From the NCBI RefSeq assembly GCF_001580545.1, contig NZ_LRBG01000031.1, positions 124,001-188,000 on the forward strand: 64,000 bases of DNA. Direction: 5' to 3'. The translations under genes were made by a program, and so were the position numbers. The notes under the pieces are model-generated. The model was not told the origin of the DNA. It was given only the letters and a program-made list of their open reading frames with translations, and did not search any database. The DNA is from Paraburkholderia monticola. Its GTDB lineage: Bacteria; Pseudomonadota; Gammaproteobacteria; Burkholderiales; Burkholderiaceae. Every line of letters starts with the position of its first letter. The stretch's first letter is position 1. Shown here piece by piece: positions 52,795-62,484 of this stretch.

Positions 52795-55395
52795 ATGAAC
52801 AAGACGTACCGATCGGTCTGGAATGAATCACTGGGTGCATGGGTCGCGGTGTCGGAACTTGACTCCGCCCGAGGCAAGCCCAAGAAATCGAAGGTGGTTC
52901 ATGTTGCCACCTTGGCTGTAGCGGCTTTAGGTGCGCATGTGCATATTGCGCACGCGCAGTACATTGCCCCGGGCTCTTCCGGCGCGGTCGCCAGCGCGGG
53001 TGGTACAACGGCTGTTGGGAACAATGCTTCTGCCGCTGCGAGTAATACAACGGCTGTGGGGCAAGGTGCTATTGCCTCTGCGGGTAATGCAACGGCTTTG
53101 GGGCAAGGTGCTACTGCCTCTGGGGGTAGTTCAACGGCTTTGGGGGAAGGTGCTATTGCTGCTAGCTCCTACAATATTGCAATCGGAAATGCGGCCAACG
53201 CGAACGGGACGAGTGACGATGCTATTGGCGCCAGTACTACTGCCAGCGGGTATTATTCAGTGGCTTTGGGGCAAACTGCAAAAGCCTTGGGCGATAATGC
53301 ATCGGCTTTGGGGTCTTATTCTAGCGCCGGTGGCTCGCATACCACGGCTGTTGGCTCTTCAGCTACTGCCGCAGGAACTAATGCAACGGCTCTTGGCAGT
53401 GGTAGCACGGCTAATGCCGACTACGCTGTAGCAGTCGGAGCCTACTCCACTGCGAGCGGGGTGAATTCAACTGCCGTTGGTACCAGTGCTATTGCCAGCC
53501 AGGATAATTCAGTCGCTTTGGGGCAAAGTGCTGCTGCTGCCGGAGGTTCTTCAACGGCTCTTGGCGTCTTGGCCAATGCGGGCGGGCTGAGTTCAACGGC
53601 TCTGGGCATCTCGTCCACTGCCAGCGGGGCTTATGCAGAGGCTTTGGGGCAATCTGCACGTGCCCTCGGGGCGGGGGCAGAGGCGCTGGGATCTTATGCT
53701 ACCGCGTCAGCGACGGTTGCCACGGCTGTTGGCTATGCCGCTACGGCTAGTGGCGCCAGCGCTGTAGCAATCGGAGTCTCGGCCTTTGCTACAAATTCAT
53801 ATGCGATTGCGTTTGGGGCGACTGCCTCATCGTCGGCGTCCGGCGCCATAGCGATAGGGGGGGCGTCGATAGCGAACGTCGCGGGCTCGGTCGCACTCGG
53901 CAATGGCGCGTCTACGATCGGTGGTGCGTCGGCAGCCACGGGCGGCACCGGCACTATCACCAGCGTGACGATTGGCAGTACAACGTATGGGTCGTTTTCG
54001 GGAACTAGCGGTTCTGCTGGTGTCGTCAGTGTCGGTAGTCCGGGGTCCGAGCGACGCATACAGAACGTCGCTGCTGGGCTTGTCGGTGCGTCCAGTACCG
54101 ATGCGGTCAACGGCAGCCAGTTGTATTCGGTCGCAAGTACGGTAGGCTCTAACCTCACTTCACTGTCCACTTCGACGTCGACGGGACTGAACTCATTGTC
54201 AACCGGTCTGAGCACGACCAACAGTGCGGTGAGTTCGCTGTCGACCTCGGCATCCACAGGCATCTCGTCGCTGTCGACGGGCCTGAGCACGACCAATAGT
54301 TCGGTGAGTTCGCTGTCGACCTCGGCGTCCACGGGTATCTCGTCGCTGTCGACGGGGCTGAGCACGACCAACAGTGCGGTGAGTTCGCTGTCGACCTCGA
54401 CGTCCACGGGTATCTCGTCGCTGTCGACGGGTCTGAGCTCGCTGTCGACCTCGGCATCCACGGGCATCTCGTCGCTGTCGACGGGCTTGAGTACGACCAA
54501 CAGTGCGGTGAGTTCGCTGTCGACAGGTCTGAGCACGACCAACAGCACTGTGAGTTCGCTGTCGACCTCGGCATCCACAGGTATCTCGTCTCTCTCGACA
54601 GGTCTGAGTTCGCTGTCGGCCTCGGCGTCCACGGGCATCTCGTCACTGTCGACGGGTCTGGCGGCGGCCGCGCTCGGCGTGCTCGTGCTCGCATACGGCG
54701 CAATCAGCCTGGGACTCGACTCGCAGGGCCGGCCGATCCGCAATGCGCTCGCCGCGTGGATGCCGCCGACGCGCACGATCAATCTGGCCGAGACGCTGCC
54801 GCCGCCGCTGCCGCAGCTCCTGACCGAGGGATGGCTCACCGCGTACAAGCATCCGCAAGGCTGGCTGCTGGTGTTCAAGACCGACGGCGCGTTCGACGTC
54901 GGCAAGGCGAGCGTGCGACCCGACTTCGTCAACAACATCGAGCGGTTGGGGCTCGCGTTCGCGCCGTGGCAAGGCGATCTCGAAGTGATTGGCCACACGG
55001 ACCGGCAGCCGATCCGCACCGGCGAATTCCCGAACAACCAGGCGCTCTCGGAAGCGCGGGCGCGCACGGTCGCCGACGAGTTGCGCCGGACTGCGCTGCC
55101 AGGCGGTGAGCGCGCGCCGCAGAACGCGGTGCAGCGAAACATCGAGTACTCGGGACGCGGCGACTCGCAGCCGATCGATACCGCGCAGACGCCTGACGCC
55201 TACGAGCGCAACCGTCGCGTCGACGTGCTCTGGAAGGTGATTCCCAGCGGCGCGCCGCGCCACGACCGCGATGTGAATCTGCGCAAACCGGTGTCGCCCA
55301 CCGAAGCGGCGGCGTACCCCGCGATGCCGGAAGGCGTCGAGATCGCACCCGAACGGCAAGCGCCGGGCTCGGCGACGGAGGGTAATCAGCCATGA
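52795..55395 (+). CDS. Chimera: ESPR/YadA-type adhesin head and coiled coil fused to TssL transmembrane-OmpA end
   Basis: An 866-aa open frame joining two unrelated proteins. Residues 1-25 are an ESPR extension (NKTYRSVWNESLGAWVAVSE), followed by a signal peptide (to about A54). A YadA-type head of many S-x-A-x-G-x-x-A repeats covers about 58-400, a HIM/neck motif RRIQNVAAGLVGASSTDAVN lies near 418-440, and Ser/Thr-rich SSLSTGLSTT repeats run to about 620. Instead of the YadA barrel anchor, residue 621 onward reads AAAALGVLVLAYGAISLGL (TssL-type helix). A periplasmic OmpA-like domain follows (FDVGKASVRPDF, DLEVIGHTD, NNQALSEARARTVADEL, ERNRRVDVLW). The stop overlaps the tssM start (ATGA), exactly as in T6SS tssL-tssM pairs. 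The DotU part of TssL is gone. It could be a functional fusion, a recombination relic, or an assembly artefact. Confidence 0.85.
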   Translation: MNKTYRSVWNESLGAWVAVSELDSARGKPKKSKVVHVATLAVAALGAHVHIAHAQYIAPGSSGAVASAGGTTAVGNNASAAASNTTAVGQGAIASAGNATALGQGATASGGSSTALGEGAIAASSYNIAIGNAANANGTSDDAIGASTTASGYYSVALGQTAKALGDNASALGSYSSAGGSHTTAVGSSATAAGTNATALGSGSTANADYAVAVGAYSTASGVNSTAVGTSAIASQDNSVALGQSAAAAGGSSTALGVLANAGGLSSTALGISSTASGAYAEALGQSARALGAGAEALGSYATASATVATAVGYAATASGASAVAIGVSAFATNSYAIAFGATASSSASGAIAIGGASIANVAGSVALGNGASTIGGASAATGGTGTITSVTIGSTTYGSFSGTSGSAGVVSVGSPGSERRIQNVAAGLVGASSTDAVNGSQLYSVASTVGSNLTSLSTSTSTGLNSLSTGLSTTNSAVSSLSTSASTGISSLSTGLSTTNSSVSSLSTSASTGISSLSTGLSTTNSAVSSLSTSTSTGISSLSTGLSSLSTSASTGISSLSTGLSTTNSAVSSLSTGLSTTNSTVSSLSTSASTGISSLSTGLSSLSASASTGISSLSTGLAAAALGVLVLAYGAISLGLDSQGRPIRNALAAWMPPTRTINLAETLPPPLPQLLTEGWLTAYKHPQGWLLVFKTDGAFDVGKASVRPDFVNNIERLGLAFAPWQGDLEVIGHTDRQPIRTGEFPNNQALSEARARTVADELRRTALPGGERAPQNAVQRNIEYSGRGDSQPIDTAQTPDAYERNRRVDVLWKVIPSGAPRHDRDVNLRKPVSPTEAAAYPAMPEGVEIAPERQAPGSATEGNQP
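54148..54657 (+). repeat. Tandem coding repeats of the adhesin coiled-coil/stalk
   Basis: Nested direct repeats built from the units SSLSTSASTGI, SSLSTGLSTTNSAV and variants, with long near-identical DNA blocks (for example AGTTCGCTGTCGACCTCGGC recurring). Such repeats expand, contract and recombine easily. They end exactly at the TssL junction near 54657. Confidence 0.85.
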
Positions 55396-58300
55396 TCCGC
55401 ACGACTTTGAGAATGACCGCGGCGATCCTGATCGCGATCCTGATCTGGTGGGTCGGGCCGCTCTTCGCGTTCGGGATCTATCATCCGCTCGGCGCTGTCT
55501 GGGTGCGCGAGGTACTCGTCGCGCTCGTGCTGATATGGGGCTTCTGGCCGACGCTCGCGCGGCTGTGGGCGCGTCTCGCGATGAGTCCGCGGCAGGTGAA
55601 GGTCGCGCCAAAGGCGAAGCCGCTCGATTTCGTCGACAGGCATCTGCGTGAGCTCGACCGGCAACTGAAGGAGCGCTGGCGCAAAGAGCCGCGCAGCCGC
55701 TGGAAACACTGGGCCGGTGCGCTCACGCGCGAACATCGCACGATGCTGCCGTGGTACCTGGTGCTTGGCCCGGAGGGCAGCGGCAAGACCAGCCTCGTCT
55801 CGAAGGCGGTCGGCATGTCCGGCCCGCAGCAGGATAGCGTAGCCGGCGCCGACGCCACGTATTCGCGCGGCGATGACTTCAGCTTTCGAATCGCGCGCGA
55901 CGCGGTATGGATCGAGATCGGTGGCCGTTGGAGCCTGCGCCCAGGCATCGACGAGGTCGAGCTCGGCGGATGGCGCAAGCTGCTGCACGGAATCCGACGG
56001 CTGCGCAGGGACGCACCCATCAGCGGCATCTTGCTGTGCGTCGACAGCGCCGCCATGGCCGACGCGCCACTCGACACCCGCAAGGGGCTCGCTGAAGCGG
56101 CGCGCGCGCGGCTCGACGACCTGCGCGACGCATTTGGCCAGCAGGTCCAGGTCTACGTCGCGCTGAACGGGCTCGACCGGCTCGATGGTGCGGTGTCCAC
56201 GCTGTCGCTGCTTGACGGGTCGAAGTGGGCTAAGGGTGTCGGCTTTTCATTGCCCCACGACGACAAGCAGACCGATGCGGCTCACGCCGACACGGCCTGG
56301 CAGCACGAATTGCAGGCGCTGCAGGAGCGGGTTCAGCAGCAGGTGCTGTACTCGGCGCCCGCAGCGACCGATGTGTCGATGAACCATGCGCAACTGCATT
56401 TCGTCGAGGCACTGAGCCGTCTGCACAAGGCGCTTGTCGCGTGGCTGCATGTCGCGCTCGTGCCTGGCGACGCGCGGCCGTCCGCGCGGCTGCGCGGCAT
56501 CTGGCTGGGCTCGATGGCCGCGCTCGCGGAGCCGATTCCGGCCATGTCGGGCGCCGGTGCGTCACCTCTGCCTGTGTCGTCGCGGCCGCTGAACGAGCTG
56601 TGGACGCCGCTCATCCGGCAAGCCGTACTGGAACGCGACGCGGCGCGGCCGAGTGGTCCGAAGGCGTGGCGCGGCCGCCTCGGCGACGTGCTGCGCTGGT
56701 CGGCGGTGCCGCTTGCCGTGCTCGGGCTGCTCGTTTGGCTTGGCTGTGGCTACCTGGCCGAGCGCGACTACCTCGATGGTGTGGAGGCGCAATTCACCGA
56801 AGCGAAACGGCTAGCGCAGGCGCAGAGCGCTTACGGTGCGGACGGGGGCTCGCCTCTCATCGAGATCTCGAACCAGATGCGCTACGCGCAACTCCAGGCC
56901 GAGGGCGCCGCGGAGGGGATGGTGACGCCTTACCTCGAGCACGGGTTCGTCGCTGAGACCGCAAGCGCGACCTATCACCGGCATCTGCAGAAAATGCTGA
57001 TGCCCGAGCTGTACAACGAAGTGAGGCGCACGCTCGTGTCGCAGGTCAACGGCGACGGGGGCGACATCTACCAGACGTTGAAGGTCTACCTGATGCTTTG
57101 CCGCCCGAATCGCCGCTCGCCCGACGATGTCGTTCGCTGGCTCGATGGCCGCTGGGAGGCGCTATCGGGCGGCCAGTATTCGGCCGACGACCGCAGTGCG
57201 CTGCTCAAGCACGTACACACGCTGATCTCGTTGCGGGATCTGCCGGCGACCCCGGCAGATGAAAACCTCGTGCGTTCGGCGCGCGCGAAGGCCGCGCAGA
57301 TTCCGCTCGTCACGCGCGTGCTGCAGGACATCCGCTCACAGGGACTGCCGGCGCGGGTCAACGACATCTCGCTGTCACGCGCGGCGGGCTTTGAAGCGGC
57401 GATGAGTCTGCGCATGCGCAGCAACGTGCCCGCCACCGACACCGCGGTGTCGGGCTGGTTCACGCGAGCCGGTTACGCCGACGTGTTCACGCCGCGGCTC
57501 CTGAAGAGCGCACGCGCGATGCTCGAAGAGGAAAGCTGGGTGCTGCGCGACGAAACGTTTTCGGGCAACAGTTTCGAGATCGACGAACTCGTGCAGAAGC
57601 TTGCCGATTCCGCGCGCGACCAGTTCCTGCAGGACTACATCGCCGCGTGGCAGAACTTCCTGAACGACGTGACGGTGCGCAGCGTCACAGGCCTTGACGA
57701 CGCGTCGCAGCTCGCCGCGGCGATGATGGAGGCGCAATCGCCACTCGCCAACCTGCTGCGTTTCGCGGGGCGCGAGACGACGCTGACGGGTTCGGGCGAC
57801 GAAGGCAACATCGATAGCTGGATCGACCGTCAGAAATACCGTCTCGAAGAAGGGCGGCGACAGATCGATGGTGAGCTGAACGGCCAGCACTATCGGACCG
57901 TGATCTTGCCCGAGCACGTCGTCGAGGAACACTTCCAGCCGATTCGCCAGCTTGCCGCGGAGCTCAACCGCAACAGCGCGAGCGCGAGTAATCCGCTTTC
58001 GCGGCTGTTCGAGCCGATCTACCGACAGCTCGGGCTCGTCAATGGCGCGCTGCTCGCGGGGCAGGTTCTGCCCGCTCAATACGATGCGTTCGCCCAACTG
58101 AAGGAAACAGCCGCCCGTCAGCCGGAGCCCGTGCGGGGAATCATGCTCGACCTCGTCAGCAACGGCAGCACGATGTCAACGCGCGAGACGGGTGCGCTCC
58201 TCAATCGCGGCGCGGCAGGCGCGACGAAGATGGTCTGCGATCAGGGCTTCACGAGCCGCTATCCGTTTCGCCGCAACGCGCGGGCAGACGCGGGCGTCGA

Positions 58301-58595
58301 GGATTTCGAACGGCTCTTCAGTTCACAGGGGCTGATGGCGACTTATTTCCGCGACCATCTCGCCGCCTACGTCGATACATCGGTGAAGCCGTGGCAGGCG
58401 TTGCGCTCCAACGGTGGTCCGACCGGGATGGTCAGCCAGTCGGTCCTCAATTCATACGAGACCGCCGATCGCATCCGCGGCGCAGCGCTCGACGATTCGG
58501 GGCGTCTTCGCATCGCCATCCTGCAGTCGTTCAAGTTTTGCGGATTTACATCACTTATCCAGAATGCCTCAAAGCGTGCTTCACAGCCTCGGTAA
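55392..58595 (+). CDS. tssM: Type VI secretion TssM/IcmF, C-terminally truncated
   Basis: A 1067-aa inner-membrane T6SS trimembrane-complex protein. Two N-terminal helices (ILIAILIWWVGPLFAF, VLVALVLIWGFWPTLA) are followed by a cytoplasmic NTPase with Walker A GPEGSGKTS near residue 127. A third helix (SAVPLAVLGLLVWLGCGYLA) lies at about 436-456, then the large periplasmic region typical of IcmF-related proteins. The frame follows the family down to SYETADRIRGAALDDSGRLR, where the C-terminal beta domain should begin, but ends in an unrelated tail (about 27 residues, SKRASQPR at the end). So the last part that meets TssJ/TssL is lost. No other tss genes are nearby. GGAGG precedes the ATG, which overlaps the upstream stop. 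Confidence 0.9.
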   Translation: MIRTTLRMTAAILIAILIWWVGPLFAFGIYHPLGAVWVREVLVALVLIWGFWPTLARLWARLAMSPRQVKVAPKAKPLDFVDRHLRELDRQLKERWRKEPRSRWKHWAGALTREHRTMLPWYLVLGPEGSGKTSLVSKAVGMSGPQQDSVAGADATYSRGDDFSFRIARDAVWIEIGGRWSLRPGIDEVELGGWRKLLHGIRRLRRDAPISGILLCVDSAAMADAPLDTRKGLAEAARARLDDLRDAFGQQVQVYVALNGLDRLDGAVSTLSLLDGSKWAKGVGFSLPHDDKQTDAAHADTAWQHELQALQERVQQQVLYSAPAATDVSMNHAQLHFVEALSRLHKALVAWLHVALVPGDARPSARLRGIWLGSMAALAEPIPAMSGAGASPLPVSSRPLNELWTPLIRQAVLERDAARPSGPKAWRGRLGDVLRWSAVPLAVLGLLVWLGCGYLAERDYLDGVEAQFTEAKRLAQAQSAYGADGGSPLIEISNQMRYAQLQAEGAAEGMVTPYLEHGFVAETASATYHRHLQKMLMPELYNEVRRTLVSQVNGDGGDIYQTLKVYLMLCRPNRRSPDDVVRWLDGRWEALSGGQYSADDRSALLKHVHTLISLRDLPATPADENLVRSARAKAAQIPLVTRVLQDIRSQGLPARVNDISLSRAAGFEAAMSLRMRSNVPATDTAVSGWFTRAGYADVFTPRLLKSARAMLEEESWVLRDETFSGNSFEIDELVQKLADSARDQFLQDYIAAWQNFLNDVTVRSVTGLDDASQLAAAMMEAQSPLANLLRFAGRETTLTGSGDEGNIDSWIDRQKYRLEEGRRQIDGELNGQHYRTVILPEHVVEEHFQPIRQLAAELNRNSASASNPLSRLFEPIYRQLGLVNGALLAGQVLPAQYDAFAQLKETAARQPEPVRGIMLDLVSNGSTMSTRETGALLNRGAAGATKMVCDQGFTSRYPFRRNARADAGVEDFERLFSSQGLMATYFRDHLAAYVDTSVKPWQALRSNGGPTGMVSQSVLNSYETADRIRGAALDDSGRLRIAILQSFKFCGFTSLIQNASKRASQPR

Positions 58596-58725
58596 AAGCG
58601 TTTACCTTCCGCAAAAAAAGATCCGTCTTACGTCGATAGAATTTCCTTGGCAAATCATCCAGGCAGTGACGTTCTGGTGAACGAAGGAAAATGCGCCGAT
58701 ACGCTGCAATTTCACGAGAACAGAT

Positions 58726-60531
58726 ATGAAGAGCGTCGATATTTCCAGATCAGTTGAAGCCATATTTTCCGAAACGAGCCGACAGTGTCTTGCGGAGCAG
58801 ATAGGCCTCTCATCGGAGATACTCGGTGGGGTCGTTGCTCACTCGAGTTCTGCGCTGATCGCGTCACTTATGGCAGAAGCGGTGATGTCCAACGGTACGA
58901 AGGCGGTGTTCTCCGCCATCATGTCGCCTGAGTCGAATGCACGTATCGACCAGCAGTTCTTGAGTCTGTGCCGTGCCGCGTCGACCATTAAAGACCTTGA
59001 AACAATAGGAGAATCACTCACCTTGCGCGCTACCGGCAGGCGTATCGCCGTGGCGAGTGAACCGATATCGACGCAAACAGGCATACCGCCTCAGGCGGCC
59101 CATGTGATGACCGCGCTGGTGAGTGCGGTGTTGTTTGGCGTACTCAAACATCACGTTCTGCTCGAACAGGGTACCGTGGACGGGTTGCCCGCACTGCTCG
59201 GGAGCCAATTGCCGAACATATCGAAGAGTTTGACGGACCGCGCTGCCGAATCGGTCGGATTTGAAAATGCCGGCAATTTCACCAGGTCGATTGCAGCGCG
59301 CCTCGAGTCGGCCACGTCGAATACAACTCAGCCGGTATTTAGAGGTCAAAGCGCACCCACTCCTTCAATCCCTGTCACCGCGCATGCAGGCGGCTCACCG
59401 GTGGAAAGAACGCGCTCAACGCGCTGGGGGATATGGCTTCTGTTTGGGGTGCTGGCAACCGTACTGACGGGAGTTTTCGCGTACGCCCATTACTTCGGAA
59501 ATTTAATCAATCCGGTATCGGCCGTATCATCAAACAGTTCGCCCATCGGGCTTGTCACGCCTGCAACCGCGTCGGCGGTTTCTGGCGTTGTCGCTGAGCC
59601 GAATTCGCGTTTGCAGGCGCCGCCGGACGGTGCGGCCGCTTCGGAGGCGGAGCCAGGAAGCGTCGCATCTGCCGCGGCGGAAAATCGAATCTTCGGCGCA
59701 GCATCGAGCCCTGCGGCAAGTATTTCCATGAGAAGTGGAAAGCTTGCTTTTAATGTCAATCTAGCCGGTATACCTTCGTTGACCGGTACGCTCAGTAGCG
59801 ATGCGGAGCGGCAGGCGCTAGTCGATGCGTTGACTCGAAGGTTTGGCGCGCGCGGTTTCGTCGCCAATCTGCAAGTTGACACGAGCCTGCGCTCAGCAGA
59901 TTGGCTGGCGTACATCGACGAACTCTTGTCGCTGATGGCTCTGCCACGCGCTGAGGTCGGAATAGACGGAGGGCGTGTCGAGCTAGGCGGCGCGGCCGCG
60001 AACGCGTCCCTTGGCTGGCAAAAGCGCCTGCACGATCTGTTCGGGCCATCCTGGGTCATCGGCCAGTTCAGTAGCGATAAGGCCGTCGATCTCGCAACGC
60101 AAGCGTTCCTGAGCGCGATGGCGAGGATGCTGGATACCGGCGGCGCGTGCGTCGGTCCGGATGTCGCCAGAGTACTGAACCTGCAGGTCGTGGACTTCGC
60201 GGCATCCAGTGGACATATTCCTTCCTCCGCCAAAGAAAACCTTTCCGAGTCCGCGCAACTGCTCAAGGCATGTTCCGACGACGACCATCCTGTGGCTCTT
60301 GATATCAGCGCGTTTTCCGACAACGTCGGGGATGCGCAGGCCAATTTGCAGCTTTCGCAAAAGCGCGCCGAATCGGTTCGCGATTTTCTGATCGGGGAGG
60401 GGGTGAAGCCGAACTTGCTGAGGGCGCGAGGTTACGGTGCGACAAGTCCGGTTGCAAGCAATGCGACGGCAGGTGGGCGCTTTGCGAATCGCCGCATCGA
60501 ATTCGCTGTGGCAAAGCAGGAAGCCGGTTAG
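58726..60531 (+). CDS. DUF937-like/BON-like/OmpA-domain membrane protein, 601 aa
   Basis: Residues about 10-190 are helical and resemble DUF937/YidB-type proteins (LSSEILGGVVAHSSSALIASL). A Ser/Pro linker follows, then one transmembrane helix (WLLFGVLATVLTGVFAYAHYF, about 235-257). A second linker precedes a BON-like pair of strands and helices (about 338-425). The C-terminal OmpA-like peptidoglycan-binding domain is at about 488-598 (VVDFAASSGHIPSSAK, LQLSQKRAESVRDFLIGEGV, ANRRIEFAV). It should span the inner membrane with the OmpA domain in the periplasm. It follows the truncated tssM by 130 bases on the same strand. The role is unknown; ArfA-like or T6SS-accessory functions are possible (inference). 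Confidence 0.8.
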   Translation: MKSVDISRSVEAIFSETSRQCLAEQIGLSSEILGGVVAHSSSALIASLMAEAVMSNGTKAVFSAIMSPESNARIDQQFLSLCRAASTIKDLETIGESLTLRATGRRIAVASEPISTQTGIPPQAAHVMTALVSAVLFGVLKHHVLLEQGTVDGLPALLGSQLPNISKSLTDRAAESVGFENAGNFTRSIAARLESATSNTTQPVFRGQSAPTPSIPVTAHAGGSPVERTRSTRWGIWLLFGVLATVLTGVFAYAHYFGNLINPVSAVSSNSSPIGLVTPATASAVSGVVAEPNSRLQAPPDGAAASEAEPGSVASAAAENRIFGAASSPAASISMRSGKLAFNVNLAGIPSLTGTLSSDAERQALVDALTRRFGARGFVANLQVDTSLRSADWLAYIDELLSLMALPRAEVGIDGGRVELGGAAANASLGWQKRLHDLFGPSWVIGQFSSDKAVDLATQAFLSAMARMLDTGGACVGPDVARVLNLQVVDFAASSGHIPSSAKENLSESAQLLKACSDDDHPVALDISAFSDNVGDAQANLQLSQKRAESVRDFLIGEGVKPNLLRARGYGATSPVASNATAGGRFANRRIEFAVAKQEAG

Positions 60532-60742
60532 AACTGGTTGGGAACTCTGAGCAGTAGCAGCGGTAGTGGGTCTTCTATTTATCGACATCCTCAATTGACC
60601 ATTCGAGCGGAGCGACCTTCCAGGATCCGAGCTCTTTCGATGTCACAATTCTTGGCAACTCGGGCGCTGGCATCCGGTTACATTCAGTTGCAGGTACTCA
60701 ATCCAGAACATGACGAGCACCCAAACAAGCTTGGAGCTATCA

Positions 60743-60940
60743 ATGACAACCCCGAATCAGGTTCAAGTGACGCTGTCGTTCCAATTGGAAGATTACGCCG
60801 CATTCAAGATGGCCGCGCGAGCTAGCGGTCTCGACGAGCGATCCTTTGGCGTGCTGGCTGTGCATCGCGAGGCCCATCGCGTGTTAGGCGAGGCGCGACT
60901 CAATTGCGGGACTGCGTTCCACAATCACCCAGTGTTCTGA
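60743..60940 (+). CDS. Small hypothetical protein, 65 aa
   Basis: Unrecognised. It begins TTPNQVQVTLSFQLEDYAAF, followed by KMAARASGLDERSFGVLAVH, resembling a short regulatory or antitoxin-like beta-helix pattern, but no family can be assigned. GGAG lies eight bases before ATG at 60743. The tail after RLN (CGTAFHNHPVF) looks degraded, so the gene may be truncated. Confidence 0.45.
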   Translation: MTTPNQVQVTLSFQLEDYAAFKMAARASGLDERSFGVLAVHREAHRVLGEARLNCGTAFHNHPVF

Positions 60941-61103
60941 GTGGTGCACGCGTAGGGTGTCGATCAAGCGGCCCCTCGCTGTGGTAAATGAAGAATTACC
61001 TTTTTCCTCGACTCGATAGAGTTCCGTCGCACATACGCTGATTTTCGCGTCACGAAGTTGGATACTCTGTGAGAAATTTCGGTGATATTGTGGGTAGGTC
61101 ATA

Positions 61104-61298
61104 ATGAGTGAGTTAGAAGCGAAGGCAATCTCCGAACTGCATCATCGACTTGACGCGATGGAAGCAAAAGTCGCGTCAAATCCGACAATCGTAACGGGAG
61201 TGCAAGGGGTGAGAATCATGCGCCTGGTTGCGTTGATGTCGGGTGATGCATTTCACTATGTCCTTGTCAGAGCGAAACGAAAAGGGCGCTGGTGCTAG
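61104..61298 (+). CDS. Small hypothetical protein, 64 aa
   Basis: Unrecognised. An N-terminal helix (ELEAKAISELHHRLDAMEAK) is followed by a mixed segment and a basic end (RAKRKGRWC). An AGG lies upstream but spacing is poor. Weak support; it may be the start of a broken gene. Confidence 0.3.
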   Translation: MSELEAKAISELHHRLDAMEAKVASNPTIVTGVQGVRIMRLVALMSGDAFHYVLVRAKRKGRWC

Positions 61299-61416
61299 GG
61301 GGAGGATGATGGTATGCCTGTCGCGCCGTGATAGTCGGACCTCGGCGCTTAGTCGACGAATACGTCGACAGTAGAGCCGGAAACGGCTGCATCTGAACCC
61401 TCTCGTATGCGAGCAT

Positions 61417-62286
61417 ATGCGGATTGACGGATATTATATTAATCTCGATCGGTCCATTGACCGCCGGCAGCTTTTTGATCTGCAACTTGATCAGCTCGGT
61501 TTGACCAGCTGGATTCAGCGCTTTACAGCAGTTGATGGAAAGGCAGTGGGCCCATCCGAAGAACAACTAAAAAACAATGTTTGGGCGTGCCGCAAGTCAC
61601 ACGAACTGATCATTCGACATGCCGATCCCGATTCGGCGACAATTATATTTGAAGATGATGTGGAAATTTTTCGAGATTTTTCCTCGACGATCACGAAAGA
61701 GAACTTGCAAGGTCTTGTTGAGCAAGCGCCCACTACTGACATCGTATTCCTTGATTGCGCGATGTACTGGCTTAAAGCCCCATTGTTGCTTGCATCGGCG
61801 GAAAGGCACCTTAAAAGAAGGATCGACAGCTTGGATGGTGACGATGACGATCGTCACTTTTCCGGGGTCGATATAATCGATGCGAAAGGAACCTATGCTT
61901 ATTGTTCTGCAGCGTACGTGGTAACGCCGCATGGGAAAAGTACGTTGTTGCGCTTGATTGATAGTGTTCGTGAAGAGGAGTTTGTAGCGATTGATACGTT
62001 GTATCGCCGTTGGATCGAGACCGGCGACTTAACATGCAGCCTGTTCGTTCCATTCCTGGCGACACCACGATTCAATATTCAATCAACGATCACCACCAAT
62101 GAGGATGTATCGCAAACGGTAGATTTGGATGAACATTTGCGAATTAATGTCCTGCGACGCCTTCTATTTGCGGGGAAGGTGGCACTTGACCTGCAAGCGC
62201 TAGAGTCAAGCAAGATTGAACGTCCATCTTCATTGGCATATCGGCTTGGAATGCAGGTGTACGAGACGTTTCGGGAAAAGTTCTAA
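61417..62286 (+). CDS. Glycosyltransferase family 25 (LOS/LPS-type) protein
   Basis: A 289-aa glycosyltransferase. The family start is GYYINLDRSIDRRQLFDLQL, followed by FTAVDGKAVGPSEEQLKNN and the metal-binding acidic motif IIFEDDVEIF (about residues 75-84). GT25 enzymes transfer galactose or related sugars to lipooligosaccharide cores or proteins. Base composition is clearly A+T-richer than the neighbours, pointing to recent acquisition. No other glycan genes adjoin, and the start at 61417 has no strong ribosome binding site. Confidence 0.88.
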   Translation: MRIDGYYINLDRSIDRRQLFDLQLDQLGLTSWIQRFTAVDGKAVGPSEEQLKNNVWACRKSHELIIRHADPDSATIIFEDDVEIFRDFSSTITKENLQGLVEQAPTTDIVFLDCAMYWLKAPLLLASAERHLKRRIDSLDGDDDDRHFSGVDIIDAKGTYAYCSAAYVVTPHGKSTLLRLIDSVREEEFVAIDTLYRRWIETGDLTCSLFVPFLATPRFNIQSTITTNEDVSQTVDLDEHLRINVLRRLLFAGKVALDLQALESSKIERPSSLAYRLGMQVYETFREKF

Positions 62287-62484
62287 GATGTAGTTTTGAT
62301 GGTTTAGCTGTAAGCGTTGCGCGGGCCTTGCGACTGCCCACCTCCCATGAAGAGGCATATTGATCCAACGCGGGTCCCCATTTAGGAGAAGTCGCCGTGT
62401 CGCCCGGCTTCCGCGGGTCGTATCGAGCGTATGTCGACGGCGGCTTGCCGCGCCGCTGTACGAATAGACGAACGGGACAGTTGT

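Noticed and set aside
53733..55142. 469-aa leftward open frame
   Set aside because: Shadow of the adhesin repeats and OmpA region; low-complexity Val/Asp/Ser pattern mirrors the coding repeats.
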